Shown one piece after another: positions 1-8,380 of a stretch of 46,953 bases of DNA; the stretch's first letter is position 1, and each line of letters begins with the position of its first letter. Below the pieces are notes generated by a model that saw only the letters and a list, made by a program, of their open reading frames with translations, was not told where the DNA came from and did no database searches. The stretch comes from a virus. The position numbers were made by a program, and so were the translations under genes. The stretch spans positions 1 to 46,953 of the IMG/VR virus record IMGVR_UViG_3300024323_000011; one strand, given 5' to 3'.

Positions 1-132
1 GCCGGTCGTGATCGTTGTCGGTCGCAATATCTACCGTCTGTACCGTCAGGCTTGCCGTGATCGCACTATGATTACGCTGTCCGAGACGAAGATGGGCGGC
101 AAGATGTTCGATCTTGGCTTCGGTGGTTGTTC
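1..132. repeat. Terminal redundancy, left copy
   Basis: Bases 1-132 match bases 46822-46953 with one mismatch: T at base 6 against A at base 46827. Bases 7-132 are identical. This is the overlap expected when a circular or circularly permuted genome is assembled as a linear contig, and it lies inside the major capsid gene. It is not evidence of physical direct terminal repeats, because packaging ends inside a capsid gene would be unusual. Joining the copies gives a genome of about 46,821 bp. Confidence 0.9.
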
Positions 133-367
133 TCACAACAACATCCCGATGGTGTACGATGAGGATTGCGGTGTGAACCGTGCTTACTTCATCAACTCCA
201 AGTATCTCCGTCTGCACATGTTGAAAGGCGTCAACATGCGCGTCAAGAAGCTCAACTCACCGTGGAACATGGATGCTTCCGGTTCGCGTGTCCAGTGGCA
301 GGGTCAGTTCTGCATCTGGAAGGCGTATCGTACGCACGGTCTTGTTCGTAACGGAACAACGGGGTAA
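1..367 (+). CDS. Major capsid protein, C-terminal part (gene continues from 46211)
   Basis: This is the downstream part of the capsid gene that starts at 46211; the reading frame enters at base 2 and stops at 365-367. Joining across the terminal redundancy gives an open frame of 325 residues. This half contains IPMVYDEDC followed by AYFINSKYLRL, an arrangement I associate with HK97-fold capsid proteins of podoviruses. The protein would form the shell on the scaffold encoded just upstream. Codon 3 reads GTC (Val, bases 5-7) here but GAC (Asp) in the copy at 46826-46828; Asp in KPDVIVVGRN looks more natural, so base 6 may be a contig-end error. The functional call rests mainly on position after portal and scaffold. 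Confidence 0.8.
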   Translation, partial: PVVIVVGRNIYRLYRQACRDRTMITLSETKMGGKMFDLGFGGCSHNNIPMVYDEDCGVNRAYFINSKYLRLHMLKGVNMRVKKLNSPWNMDASGSRVQWQGQFCIWKAYRTHGLVRNGTTG

Positions 368-370
368 CGC

Positions 371-907
371 ATGGGAATGAGAATGGACTATGAGGTACGT
401 ATTCTTCCAGAAGACTACGTAACTCATAGACTCGAATACGCATTCGAGGATGATCCGAAGCAACGCAAGGATCGTTACGGTAATCCACGACAGAAGATGG
501 TCACGAAGCAAGTTGAAGAACGTGGCGGCGTGCTCATCATCGTGCGTGGAAAGCCCGGTCACAGTATTCGTCTGACATCGTTGGATCAGGCGCTTGACCT
601 AAAGTTGATTGATACAGACACGTTCAATCGACTGACAGAGCATAAGGACGGATTGCTTGCAATGCGTCCTCGTCTCATCGACACAGGAACAGGTGAGGAA
701 GTGAATGAGCAGGGCATTCCCCTGAACATTGCTAACGAGCTTGCGAATGGTACTACAATGCCGAGTGGCGCTCCACGGAATGCACGCGGCAATGTGGACA
801 CTGACGTAGACGTGAATACGACTGGTGATGAAGACATCGCTGGTAATGATCTTCCTGTCATGGAAGGCCATGAGCACGTCTCAAAGACAATTGATAAGCT
901 GGAGTAA
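371..907 (+). CDS. Virion-region protein of unknown function
   Basis: This 178-residue protein lies between the capsid gene and the decoration-like gene, 3 bases after the capsid stop. It is acidic with no membrane segment. The N-terminal third has the run PEDYVTHRLEYAFEDDPKQR and a lysine-rich stretch (RYGNPRQKMVTKQ). The middle third is a compact alpha/beta-looking segment (GGVLIIVRGKPGHSIRLTS), and the C-terminal third is low-complexity and Asp/Asn/Thr-rich, probably disordered. In-frame ATGs at 377 and 383 are alternative starts, and none has a strong Shine-Dalgarno. Position suggests a head-completion or minor head role, but I recognise no family. Confidence 0.75.
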   Translation: MGMRMDYEVRILPEDYVTHRLEYAFEDDPKQRKDRYGNPRQKMVTKQVEERGGVLIIVRGKPGHSIRLTSLDQALDLKLIDTDTFNRLTEHKDGLLAMRPRLIDTGTGEEVNEQGIPLNIANELANGTTMPSGAPRNARGNVDTDVDVNTTGDEDIAGNDLPVMEGHEHVSKTIDKLE

Positions 908-914
908 CCTGTAA

Positions 915-1649
915 ATGTCTAATTCACTCTCTCGCCCATATGCGGATTACTTTCCGTTTGGCGTAAGCCTTCGTGTTCCCGGTATGCAGTATGCGGCGGA
1001 TATTTCTCTGTCCGGTCCGTACTGTGCAAAGTGGTCTGCACCGCTCGCGTTGAGTGCGAACGGTCTGCTTGCCGCTGGTCAGATGGTGAACGGTTCCGCG
1101 TTTAGCGTTACCACATTCACTGCTGGCGTCGGTACTGCAACTGCAATTGGTAACAACGGACTTGTGCCAATTGACAGTCTCACGATTCGTTCGCATTGGG
1201 GCCGTAATATTACTGCGGTTGCTTCTGCTGCGAACGCGCGCACGTTGACTGTGACTGGCTATGACTATCTTGGAAGCAAGATGGTTGAAGCGTTGACCAT
1301 GAACGGCACTACTACTGTGCAGGGTCTGAAAGCATTCGCGTGGATCGAATCGCTCGCTCTCTCGTCCGACACTGACGTTACGACTGTCAACGTCGGATGG
1401 GGCAATAAGTTCGGACTCCCGTACAAGGGTGTCACGATGCAAACTGAAATCAAGAACGAAGCGGTTGCTGCCAACGCTGGCACGTTCACTGCGGGTCTTC
1501 TTGATGCGACGACTGAGACAAGCACGAACGCGGATTGCCGTGGTACGTACTTGCCTGCTACCGTCATTCCCGACGGCACGAACGTGTTTGAGATTTGGTA
1601 CATTCCAAATCGTACGAATCTTCACGGTCAAGCTCGCCCGACGAGCTAA
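915..1649 (+). CDS. Probable capsid decoration or head surface protein
   Basis: This 244-residue protein is rich in Ser, Thr, Ala, Gly and Val and is predicted to be almost all beta. It contains TVTGYDYLGSKMVEALTMNG, a GYDYLG-x-M-x-E block I associate with phage head-surface proteins. The start at 915 has GGAG at 901-904. It is the last gene before a strong terminator (1663-1704), which closes the capsid transcription unit and would set its dose relative to the tail genes. Decoration or head-fibre is inferred from position and composition; a minor structural protein is the alternative. Confidence 0.65.
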   Translation: MSNSLSRPYADYFPFGVSLRVPGMQYAADISLSGPYCAKWSAPLALSANGLLAAGQMVNGSAFSVTTFTAGVGTATAIGNNGLVPIDSLTIRSHWGRNITAVASAANARTLTVTGYDYLGSKMVEALTMNGTTTVQGLKAFAWIESLALSSDTDVTTVNVGWGNKFGLPYKGVTMQTEIKNEAVAANAGTFTAGLLDATTETSTNADCRGTYLPATVIPDGTNVFEIWYIPNRTNLHGQARPTS

Positions 1650-1662
1650 CCAGTGTGAGAGG

Positions 1663-1704
1663 CGCCGCGGTGGTCTTGTGTGTTCTCCCACCGCGGCGTT
1701 TTCT
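1663..1704 (+). terminator. Rho-independent terminator between head and tail genes
   Basis: An 11-bp perfect GC-rich stem (1663-1673 with 1688-1698, arms CGCCGCGGTGG and CCACCGCGGCG) has a 14-nt loop and is followed by TTTTCTT. It sits 13 bases after the decoration-like gene and 13 bases before the adaptor gene. It would separate abundant capsid transcripts from tail transcripts, and partial read-through would be needed because no clear promoter follows. Confidence 0.9.
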
Positions 1705-1717
1705 TATGGAGTTGTGA

Positions 1718-2404
1718 ATGGCAGACAGTACAGTTGGTGATGCAATTCGCGATGTAGCGCGTTTCATGGGCATGGTGAATGGTCAGAATATGACCCCATA
1801 CTCAGACGACGCTGCAATCATGTTTCTCAAACGCGCACACAATATGATTAAGGAGTCGTCAGAGAACGATGAAATGGTTCTCTGGCGCATTCGCACGCTC
1901 GACGGCACGACAGGCAAGATCACAGAATTGATTACGGATACAGAAGACTGGAAGGACATCTTCCGCATATATCACGAATCCATGCAAACGCCTATGACGA
2001 AGTTGAGCAGTTATGCGAATCCCCTTACTTCTACCTTGCTATTTGGGTATCGTGGCCTTGATCCTGCTAGTGATGCTGGTGGAGCACCGGGGCGTGGTCG
2101 GTATCTAGTACAGTTCTATCCTGAGACGTTGCAAGGACGCGTGCTCTTTCACATTCACCGTCGCATTGATTGGACGAATCGTGAAGAAATTCTGCCAATT
2201 GACTATGATTGGCATGTGTATGAGGCAGCGCACATGTGGGCGTGTCAGGACGGCACGAATCCCATTCAAATCGACAATCTCAATAAGTTAAAGACTGAAC
2301 GCAAAGCACAGATCATGGCGAAGGAGAATTCACGTCCCACTACTTCACAGCCGAATCAACTAATGCCGAATGATTGGTGGGAGGCAGACGCGCCGTATGC
2401 TTAA
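1718..2404 (+). CDS. Probable head-tail adaptor protein
   Basis: This 228-residue soluble protein starts at 1718 with GGAG 7 bases upstream. The N-terminal half is helical (DAIRDVARFMGM, then DDAAIMFLKRAHNMIKESSEND). A central strand-rich part has RYLVQFYPETLQGRVLFHIHR, and DWHVYEAAHMWACQDG precedes a basic helix and a Pro/Asn-rich tail. Its size and its place immediately before a beta-propeller-like nozzle protein match the adaptor (T7 gp11 or P22 gp4 type) that joins portal to tail in podoviruses. That role is inferred from synteny. The stop overlaps the next gene by 8 bases. Confidence 0.6.
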   Translation: MADSTVGDAIRDVARFMGMVNGQNMTPYSDDAAIMFLKRAHNMIKESSENDEMVLWRIRTLDGTTGKITELITDTEDWKDIFRIYHESMQTPMTKLSSYANPLTSTLLFGYRGLDPASDAGGAPGRGRYLVQFYPETLQGRVLFHIHRRIDWTNREEILPIDYDWHVYEAAHMWACQDGTNPIQIDNLNKLKTERKAQIMAKENSRPTTSQPNQLMPNDWWEADAPYA

Positions 2405-4184
2405 TGTCAATATCCTAAAAGAAGCAACGTCGCGTGACTTCTCTGGTGGATTGAACGTAGCTGATACGGAACTCAATCTATCGAGCAAATACGCGCGTGC
2501 GTTGGATAACCTTCTTGTAGGACTTGATGGTTCGTTGCAGTTGCGACAAGGCACGAAGTGGTTTGCTTCACTTAATGCGTTGACCGACTACTCCATTGTG
2601 AATATGGAGTATTTCCTCACGAAGCTCGTTGCAGTTGACGAGATTGGACAAGTATTCACGATTGATGGTACTGGTGTTGCTACTCGTATTTGGGATGCGG
2701 CGATTGCAGCAGCGACGAGAGTAGGACTTACAATTTGGAGTCCCACACAACAATGTCTATTCGTTGAGTTCAATGGTTCGTTGATTATCACGAATGGAGT
2801 GGATAAGCCTCTAACTGTTTCGTCGTCGTACGTTGTAGACTATCTCGCTGATCTTGGCACTGGTAGCAATATCAATGTGCCCATCGCACTACTCTGTGAA
2901 AAGTTCTCGCAGCATGTGATCTTCGCATCTGGCTCCATGCTCTACGTGAGTGAGAAAAACGCAGGAGGCACATGGCTCGGCGATCCCGGAGTACAGTTCG
3001 CAAACAACTTCGATATGAAGACGTATGTTACTAAGGGAAATACCACAATCGTTGGCCTTGCAATCTTCAAAGGCTATCTACTCGTTCGCTTCCAAGAATG
3101 CATCATTCCTGTGCAGCTTGTGGAGACTGTTGGTACACCTAACACTCTTACTCTGTCTGTATCACCTGATAGTATCATTCAGAACTACGGAGCAGTGTCA
3201 CACAGGACGCAGCAAGACATTGGAGACATGGCTCTCTCGTGTGACATCGTGGGTGTTGCCTCGGTAGAGTTGTCCAAGTTTACTCGCGTCCTCTCACCAG
3301 ATCGTCCGTCACGTTTGATTGATCCACTTCTACAAAAGGCTATCAACGCACTTCCATCCAGCACACTCAATACAGACGCATTCAGTGTGTACGATCGTCG
3401 TATGTCAATGTACATGTTGTTTTTGCCAGATGCGAAGAAGCCGTATCAGCTGAATTCTACTGGCTACTGTTACCGCTACGTGGATCGTCTCAACGTTGAG
3501 TCATGGTCACGGTTCGTTGGTTGGAATTGGCATTGTGGTGTTCGCTCTAGTGAAGGTAATGTCTTCTTCACACGCGAGAATAGTAGCGACATCTTTCTAC
3601 TCGGTAATGAACAGACAAACCCACTGAACGCTGATTTCGTAGGCGAGCAGGAGACTTTCACAGATGGTACTGACTTCACAGACGACACTGGATTCTCTCC
3701 GGTTGTCGATGTGAACGATAGTGGACTTCCTATCAAATGGGCGTGGGAACTTCCGTGGAGTGATTTGAAGCATCGCGCAATGGCGAAGACGCTTCGTTAC
3801 ATGATGATGGATACAGAAGGTTCAGCGATATTCAATATCAAAGTGTTCGTGGATAACTACTACATTCAAGCGAATAGCGGTGAGGAATTCGACGACGAGA
3901 CGCTGTTCGATGATGATACTGGATTCGATCCATTCGCTGATCCACCATTCATAGAAGCACTATCAATTGACATGGTAGGACGTGATCGTGGTGGATTCGG
4001 ACTAGACGCATACGGCGATCTCTACGGTGGTGGCAATAACACAGGAACACAACTCGTTACAGAGGCTCCAACGAAAGGCAAGATTGTGAAGATTCGCTTT
4101 GAAGGCGAGTCACTTGAAGCACTTCGCTTCGTCGCAATCACGTTGCTGTATCAAATGGGCACTGTTCGTAGCTTTGGAGTTTAA
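2397..4184 (+). CDS. Probable tail nozzle / packaged-DNA stabilisation protein
   Basis: This 595-residue beta-rich protein begins with the pattern DFSGGLNVADTELNLSSKYA then LDNLLVGLDGSLQLRQGTKW. That opening (remove defaults, then a list of located values) is shared by P22 gp10-type and T7 gp12-type proteins that plug the tail and form the nozzle. Repeated blade-like motifs (QHVIFASGSMLYVSEKN, FKGYLLVRFQE, RMSMYMLFLPD) fit a beta-propeller. The start at 2397 is preferred over an in-frame ATG at 2370 because GGGAGG lies at 2379-2384 and the extra residues simply re-read the upstream gene. It would sit under the adaptor and hold the tailspikes encoded next. Confidence 0.7.
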   Translation: MLNVNILKEATSRDFSGGLNVADTELNLSSKYARALDNLLVGLDGSLQLRQGTKWFASLNALTDYSIVNMEYFLTKLVAVDEIGQVFTIDGTGVATRIWDAAIAAATRVGLTIWSPTQQCLFVEFNGSLIITNGVDKPLTVSSSYVVDYLADLGTGSNINVPIALLCEKFSQHVIFASGSMLYVSEKNAGGTWLGDPGVQFANNFDMKTYVTKGNTTIVGLAIFKGYLLVRFQECIIPVQLVETVGTPNTLTLSVSPDSIIQNYGAVSHRTQQDIGDMALSCDIVGVASVELSKFTRVLSPDRPSRLIDPLLQKAINALPSSTLNTDAFSVYDRRMSMYMLFLPDAKKPYQLNSTGYCYRYVDRLNVESWSRFVGWNWHCGVRSSEGNVFFTRENSSDIFLLGNEQTNPLNADFVGEQETFTDGTDFTDDTGFSPVVDVNDSGLPIKWAWELPWSDLKHRAMAKTLRYMMMDTEGSAIFNIKVFVDNYYIQANSGEEFDDETLFDDDTGFDPFADPPFIEALSIDMVGRDRGGFGLDAYGDLYGGGNNTGTQLVTEAPTKGKIVKIRFEGESLEALRFVAITLLYQMGTVRSFGV

Positions 4185-4189
4185 TAATC

Positions 4190-6091
4190 GTGACAAGCCA
4201 AGTTGATCCCACAGTAATTCCAGATGATCGCAAGGTTCGTAAGGCTGACTTGCGTGAGCAGTTGGAAATCATCGCGCAAGAACTTACAGAGTTGGAAGAT
4301 GCTGTATCTATTCCACGGCAATCTGCGTTCAATTTTGAAGATGATCCACAAGCTATTCCTCCGCCAGCTAGTCTTACAGGATTGGACGGAAGCGGCATTC
4401 TCGTAACTGCTACTGGATCAAGTATTGCACGCACGCTTGCAGCTAGATTTGCTCAAGTATATGATGTTCAAGATTATCCAATTCCATTCAACGGTGTGAC
4501 GGATTCGACAGCAGCACTACAGAGTTTGATTAACGCTGTACCGAATGGCAGCATTATCAACTTCTCGAATCCGAATGCGATATATGTACTGACATCTACA
4601 CTCACGATGACAGACAAGCGCAACGTGTGGCTTGTCTCTGGTCTTGATCCTCGCAACTTTGGACAGACACCTTCATTTTTATGGAATGGCGGCAATCACG
4701 GTGTCATGGTTGACATGGTGCGCTGTCAGAATTGCCATATTGAAGGGTTCACTTGGAATACAACGGGTGGCGTGACTGTCGATACTGTTTTTAACATTGA
4801 TGGATATGCACCGGGCAACATCTCGACACAGAATGTCATTCGCTATAATGCGATCAATCTTTCCAACCAAACCAATTCTGCTACGAAAGCCATTGCGATT
4901 TCTGCTACGGCAGTTAATAACTGCGAGAACATAGATATTTGGGACAATTTAATCGTTCTATCTCCTTCGCTTCGTCCACTAACCGCTGGCATTGGCATTT
5001 GGGTAAGTACAAGTTCTAATGCAAAGCATCATCGCGTTTATAGAAATGCTATTACTCAAGGGACTATTGGTATTCAAGTCAATAACGGTTCCGTTGACAT
5101 CCAACATCTAGGTGGTGGATACAACGCAACTGATATTGAAATACTCGGAGCTTCTGAACCAATCTATATCCGTCAAATCGACACTGAAGGTAGTGGTGTA
5201 TCAGTACACTTCATTCCAAGTAATCAATGCTTGACGCTTGATGATTGCCGTTTTGCTAATGGTGATCAAACGAATGCTGGTGGTTTCATTAAAGTTACCG
5301 GCCTTGTTACGATTCGCAATTGTAGCTTTGAAGCGCGTCCTCCTGTTGGCGGCACGTTGATTGAATTCAATGGAACTGGCGCTCTTGGACTAACGATTCA
5401 TGATTGTATCTTCCAAGCCAACACGACGTATGCTGAATCAGGATTACAAGCGTATGTAGCGTTCCTCGACGCGAATTCAACTATCGGCGCCTTATTCGCT
5501 TGGAATCTACAAAAAATCGTTGGTATGCCGTCGCGTTATGCGATGGAATTCGCTGGTACACTTGATCCAGTAACAAATGATCCTACAGGCCATTACTTTG
5601 GTACATCTGTTAGATTTAGACCGCGCACATACAACCAAATCATGTTGGGCGGTGCAATTCCTACTGCTGGTGCATTTGCGTGTTTCAGTGACGCAACTGT
5701 AAACACACATGGCGCTGTAATCTCAAGTGGCGGCGGCACGAATACCGTACTTGGTTTTTTCGATGGAAGTTTCTGGACCGTATGTGGAAGGCCCGCACTT
5801 CAAGTTCCACGCACTGTTACAAGTGCTACTTACACGGTCGTTGCTTCAGATGATGTGTTGATTTTTAACCACGCGGGAACTGTCACAGTAACATTCCCAG
5901 CTGCAAACGCAAATCCTGGTAGAAAGATTCGCTTGAAGACGATCACAGCAAATACAGTGGTATCTGTTGCTACCGATGTTGTAGCACTCGATGGTACTGG
6001 TCCTGCATTCGCGATTCTAGCTGCTACAGCGGGTAAGTGGTGTGATCTTGAAGCGAATGGAACCAATTGGGAAATCATGGCGAGTAACTAA
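4190..6091 (+). CDS. Tailspike with right-handed beta-helix
   Basis: This 633-residue receptor-binding protein has a GTG start with GGAG at 4177-4180. Residues 1-50 form a short helical anchor (KADLREQLEIIAQELTELED). From about residue 93 a pectate-lyase-like opening appears (VQDYPIPFNGVTDSTAALQS), followed by a long parallel beta-helix rich in Asn ladders (residues about 120-480). The last 100 residues are a small all-beta cap (YTVVASDDVLIFNHAGTVTV to NGTNWEIMASN) seen at the ends of many phage fibres. It probably binds, and may cleave, a surface polysaccharide; no catalytic residues were assigned. The anchor is duplicated in the next gene. Confidence 0.85.
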   Translation: MTSQVDPTVIPDDRKVRKADLREQLEIIAQELTELEDAVSIPRQSAFNFEDDPQAIPPPASLTGLDGSGILVTATGSSIARTLAARFAQVYDVQDYPIPFNGVTDSTAALQSLINAVPNGSIINFSNPNAIYVLTSTLTMTDKRNVWLVSGLDPRNFGQTPSFLWNGGNHGVMVDMVRCQNCHIEGFTWNTTGGVTVDTVFNIDGYAPGNISTQNVIRYNAINLSNQTNSATKAIAISATAVNNCENIDIWDNLIVLSPSLRPLTAGIGIWVSTSSNAKHHRVYRNAITQGTIGIQVNNGSVDIQHLGGGYNATDIEILGASEPIYIRQIDTEGSGVSVHFIPSNQCLTLDDCRFANGDQTNAGGFIKVTGLVTIRNCSFEARPPVGGTLIEFNGTGALGLTIHDCIFQANTTYAESGLQAYVAFLDANSTIGALFAWNLQKIVGMPSRYAMEFAGTLDPVTNDPTGHYFGTSVRFRPRTYNQIMLGGAIPTAGAFACFSDATVNTHGAVISSGGGTNTVLGFFDGSFWTVCGRPALQVPRTVTSATYTVVASDDVLIFNHAGTVTVTFPAANANPGRKIRLKTITANTVVSVATDVVALDGTGPAFAILAATAGKWCDLEANGTNWEIMASN

Positions 6092-6093
6092 AC

Positions 6094-6261
6094 ATGGCAA
6101 GTCAAATTGATCCAGACGTTTTCCCAGACAACATAAAAGTAGACAAAGCTGATCTACGTGAGCAGTTCACGATTGCTGCTGCGGAAATCACTACGCTACA
6201 AAACACTACACGAGTGCCAAGGCAACTCGCGTATGACGATTCAAACTTTGACACGGTGTAG
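6094..6261 (+). CDS. Free-standing copy of the tailspike N-terminal anchor (55 aa)
   Basis: This 55-residue frame starts two bases after the tailspike stop. Its first 46 residues align without gaps to the tailspike N-terminus at 26 identical positions, including MxSQxDPxVxPD, KADLREQ and PRQxA. It ends right after the anchor, with no beta-helix. Either it is a decayed second tailspike that kept only its virion-binding part, or it is a genuine mini-protein that occupies or bridges anchor sites on the nozzle. The start lacks a good Shine-Dalgarno, so expression may depend on re-initiation after the tailspike stop. The open frame and clean stop argue against random decay. Confidence 0.75.
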   Translation: MASQIDPDVFPDNIKVDKADLREQFTIAAAEITTLQNTTRVPRQLAYDDSNFDTV

Positions 6262-6270
6262 GAGCAAAAC

Positions 6271-6672
6271 ATGAGTGACAAGATTGGCGTGCTTGGTGAA
6301 GCTGCAACAACGACGGTAGGTACGACTACTGTTTACACCGTGCCAACGGGGAAGGCAGCGAAAGGTAAGTTGATGTTCATCCTGCAAGGTAATGCAGGTG
6401 GCGGCAGCATCATCGAATTCTTCGTGAATGGTATGAGTATTGCGAAGATCGCTGCAATGACAGCGAGCTTCTACGCATTCAGCGTCAAGAGTGCAGGACT
6501 TCGCGCAGCAGAACAAGCAGCACAGCCTACAGGTATTGGCACGGCGCTCACGGTTGCTCCCGCTGATCCTATCTACTTCCTCAGTGCAGGTGATACGGTA
6601 CAGTACGCTACGTCTGGCGCAGCGCTCATTGCTGCGAACGTGCAATTCGTGGGTACTGAAATCGACGTGTAG
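6271..6672 (+). CDS. Small beta-rich tail-region protein, unknown
   Basis: This 133-residue protein starts at 6271 with GGAG at 6261-6264, just after the mini-anchor gene. It is Ala/Gly/Thr-rich with alternating strands (TTVYTVPTGKAAKGKLMFILQGN, FLSAGDTVQYATSGAALIAANVQFVGTEIDV). The layout, a jelly-roll-like module ending in a YxTS-x-N-x-QF-GTEI strand, is common in small phage tail or baseplate accessory proteins. No signal peptide or membrane segment was seen. Its place between tailspike and fibre suggests a virion component such as a fibre chaperone or tip. Confidence 0.65.
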   Translation: MSDKIGVLGEAATTTVGTTTVYTVPTGKAAKGKLMFILQGNAGGGSIIEFFVNGMSIAKIAAMTASFYAFSVKSAGLRAAEQAAQPTGIGTALTVAPADPIYFLSAGDTVQYATSGAALIAANVQFVGTEIDV

Positions 6673-6684
6673 TAGGAGTACGTT

Positions 6685-8076
6685 GTGAGCGATCCAGCAC
6701 CAACACCGAATATCCATCTCCAGCCCATTAACGCGAATAGGCGTACATGGGCGGAGATTATGAATGACAACTTGATACTGATTGATGCAGTCATCGGTAC
6801 GTACTTTGTTGTTCAGAATTTGCAAGGTGCTTGGCAGAATAGCACAACGTACGCGGTGGGTGATTCTGTAGTTGATGAGACTACAGCTGCGGTGTTTCAA
6901 TGTCAAGTGCCGCATGTAAGTGCTGCACTTCCTACTACGTTCTTGGAAGATCGCATTGCAAATCCGTCGTACTGGACAGTGTACTCTAGTCCAGCACGTG
7001 CCCGCGGTGCATGGTTGCCGAATACGAACTATGCGCTTAATGATTTCGTAGTGAATGGGTCACAGTATGCAGTAGCAACGGAGACACATACTTCAAGTAG
7101 TAGCTTCGCGAATGATCTTGCTGCTGGTAAGTGGTCTGTGCTTGTTGATTTGTCTCTTGTTGGATCGCAAGTACTTCCTGTTCCCGGTGGTGCGACAGAT
7201 GCACGTAAGATTGTAGCTGTTACGAGTAGTGGTTCTGGATATACGATCTACTCGCAGGCTGATTCACTTTCTTTGTTGCTTGGCGCTACGTCTATCGGTA
7301 CTGCTGTATTGCAAGCTGCTAATCAAAGTGCCGCTCTTGCAGCAATTGGAGCTCAAGCTTCTGGTAGTTATCAAACTGCTAACGCGAACCTCACAACGCT
7401 TGCAGCCGTTACGCCTGGTGTGTATGGACTTGTGCTTCTCTCGATGCCTGCTGTTGGTTCATTACAATTGTCACTTGGACTTGGTACTGCCGCGTATATG
7501 ACGGGGCCGGTAGGCACGATTGTCGGCACGACTGACGCACAAGCATTGACGAATAAGAGTACGACTACACCGGCACAAGACGATAATAGCACGAAACTTG
7601 CTACGACTGCATATGTTGACCGTGTTGCTGTTCAGCAGATTGTGCGTACAGAGGTAACAGCGCTTGTATCTCATTCAGGCGTTACGCCATTCGATAATAC
7701 CAAGCCGCAGTTTAGTGAAGGCAGTCAGTACGGTTTGGCTGTTACAATAACGCCGAAGAGCGCGACAAGCAGGCTAAAGGTAAGAAGTCGTATCAACTTC
7801 GGTACAGCAGCAGGTGGTCTCACAGGCGTCACTGCACACATTCACCGAGATAGTGCTGCTGATGCATTAAAAGCTGTAGGCGTCATCATGGGTACGGGAC
7901 CAACCCAGCTTGAAGTAGAATGTGAAGTTGTATCTGGTGCCGCAGTAGCAACTACGTTTGAGTTGATACTTGGAGATAGTACAGCTGAAGCCATTTACCT
8001 CAACGGTTCCGCTGCTGCACAGCTATACGGTGGTGTGAGTGAGTCCTTCATCGAAGTGATGGAGTATGGTCCATGA
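6685..8076 (+). CDS. Tail fibre with two tandem carbohydrate-binding-like repeats
   Basis: This 463-residue fibre uses a GTG start with GGAG 6675-6678. Residues 48-100 and 108-153 form two repeats in exact 60-residue register (W50/W110, Y56/Y116, D60/D120), each W-x5-Y-x3-D-x-V then YW or KW. This is the spacing of CBM5/12-like chitin-binding modules. A middle fibre segment holds ALTNKSTTTPAQDDNSTKLATTAYVD, a signature of phage fibre shafts (about residues 285-312). The last 140 residues are a beta domain ending in SFIEVMEYGP. The N-terminus (PNIHLQPINANRRTW) is likely the virion attachment. The ATGAG at the stop overlaps the next gene. Confidence 0.8.
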   Translation: MSDPAPTPNIHLQPINANRRTWAEIMNDNLILIDAVIGTYFVVQNLQGAWQNSTTYAVGDSVVDETTAAVFQCQVPHVSAALPTTFLEDRIANPSYWTVYSSPARARGAWLPNTNYALNDFVVNGSQYAVATETHTSSSSFANDLAAGKWSVLVDLSLVGSQVLPVPGGATDARKIVAVTSSGSGYTIYSQADSLSLLLGATSIGTAVLQAANQSAALAAIGAQASGSYQTANANLTTLAAVTPGVYGLVLLSMPAVGSLQLSLGLGTAAYMTGPVGTIVGTTDAQALTNKSTTTPAQDDNSTKLATTAYVDRVAVQQIVRTEVTALVSHSGVTPFDNTKPQFSEGSQYGLAVTITPKSATSRLKVRSRINFGTAAGGLTGVTAHIHRDSAADALKAVGVIMGTGPTQLEVECEVVSGAAVATTFELILGDSTAEAIYLNGSAAAQLYGGVSESFIEVMEYGP

Positions 8077-8366
8077 GTGATGAGAAATTTCGATTTACTT
8101 CACAAATTACAACTGGGAATGTAATCACGTTCTGCACAATACTCGTCATGGTCGCCGTACAGTGGGGTTCCACTGGCGTGCGTATGGCGAACGCGGAAGA
8201 GCGCATCTCGAAGGTGGAGAAAGATCAACACGAATTGAATGTGCAAGTTCAATCCGTGAAGGAACGTGTAATCATCATTGATGAACGTCAGCAACAGCAG
8301 ATAAAGCAACAAGAGGAAATACGCAAGATTCTCGATCAGATCAACAACAAGATACAGAAGCCGTAA
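8073..8366 (+). CDS. Membrane-anchored coiled-coil protein, candidate lysis accessory
   Basis: This 97-residue protein overlaps the fibre stop by 4 bases (ATGA). One hydrophobic helix (about residues 16-33, VITFCTILVMVAVQWG) is followed by a Glu/Lys/Gln heptad-rich coiled coil through the C-terminus (RISKVEKDQHELNVQVQ ... IKQQEEIRKILDQINNK). It is directly upstream of holin and amidase, so it may serve lysis as an inner-membrane spanin-like protein or holin modulator. No lipoprotein partner is nested here, so spanin assignment is only a suggestion. Confidence 0.7.
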   Translation: MSDEKFRFTSQITTGNVITFCTILVMVAVQWGSTGVRMANAEERISKVEKDQHELNVQVQSVKERVIIIDERQQQQIKQQEEIRKILDQINNKIQKP

Positions 8367-8380
8367 CACACGGAGAACAC

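Noticed and set aside
924-1691. 255-residue minus-strand frame opposite the decoration-like gene
   Set aside because: Antisense to a better gene, Arg/Ser/Thr-rich and with no ribosome site; it also runs across the terminator. Shadow of codon use.
6241-6915. 224-residue minus-strand frame
   Set aside because: Antisense to two plus-strand genes with good starts; Cys/Arg/His-rich unnatural composition.
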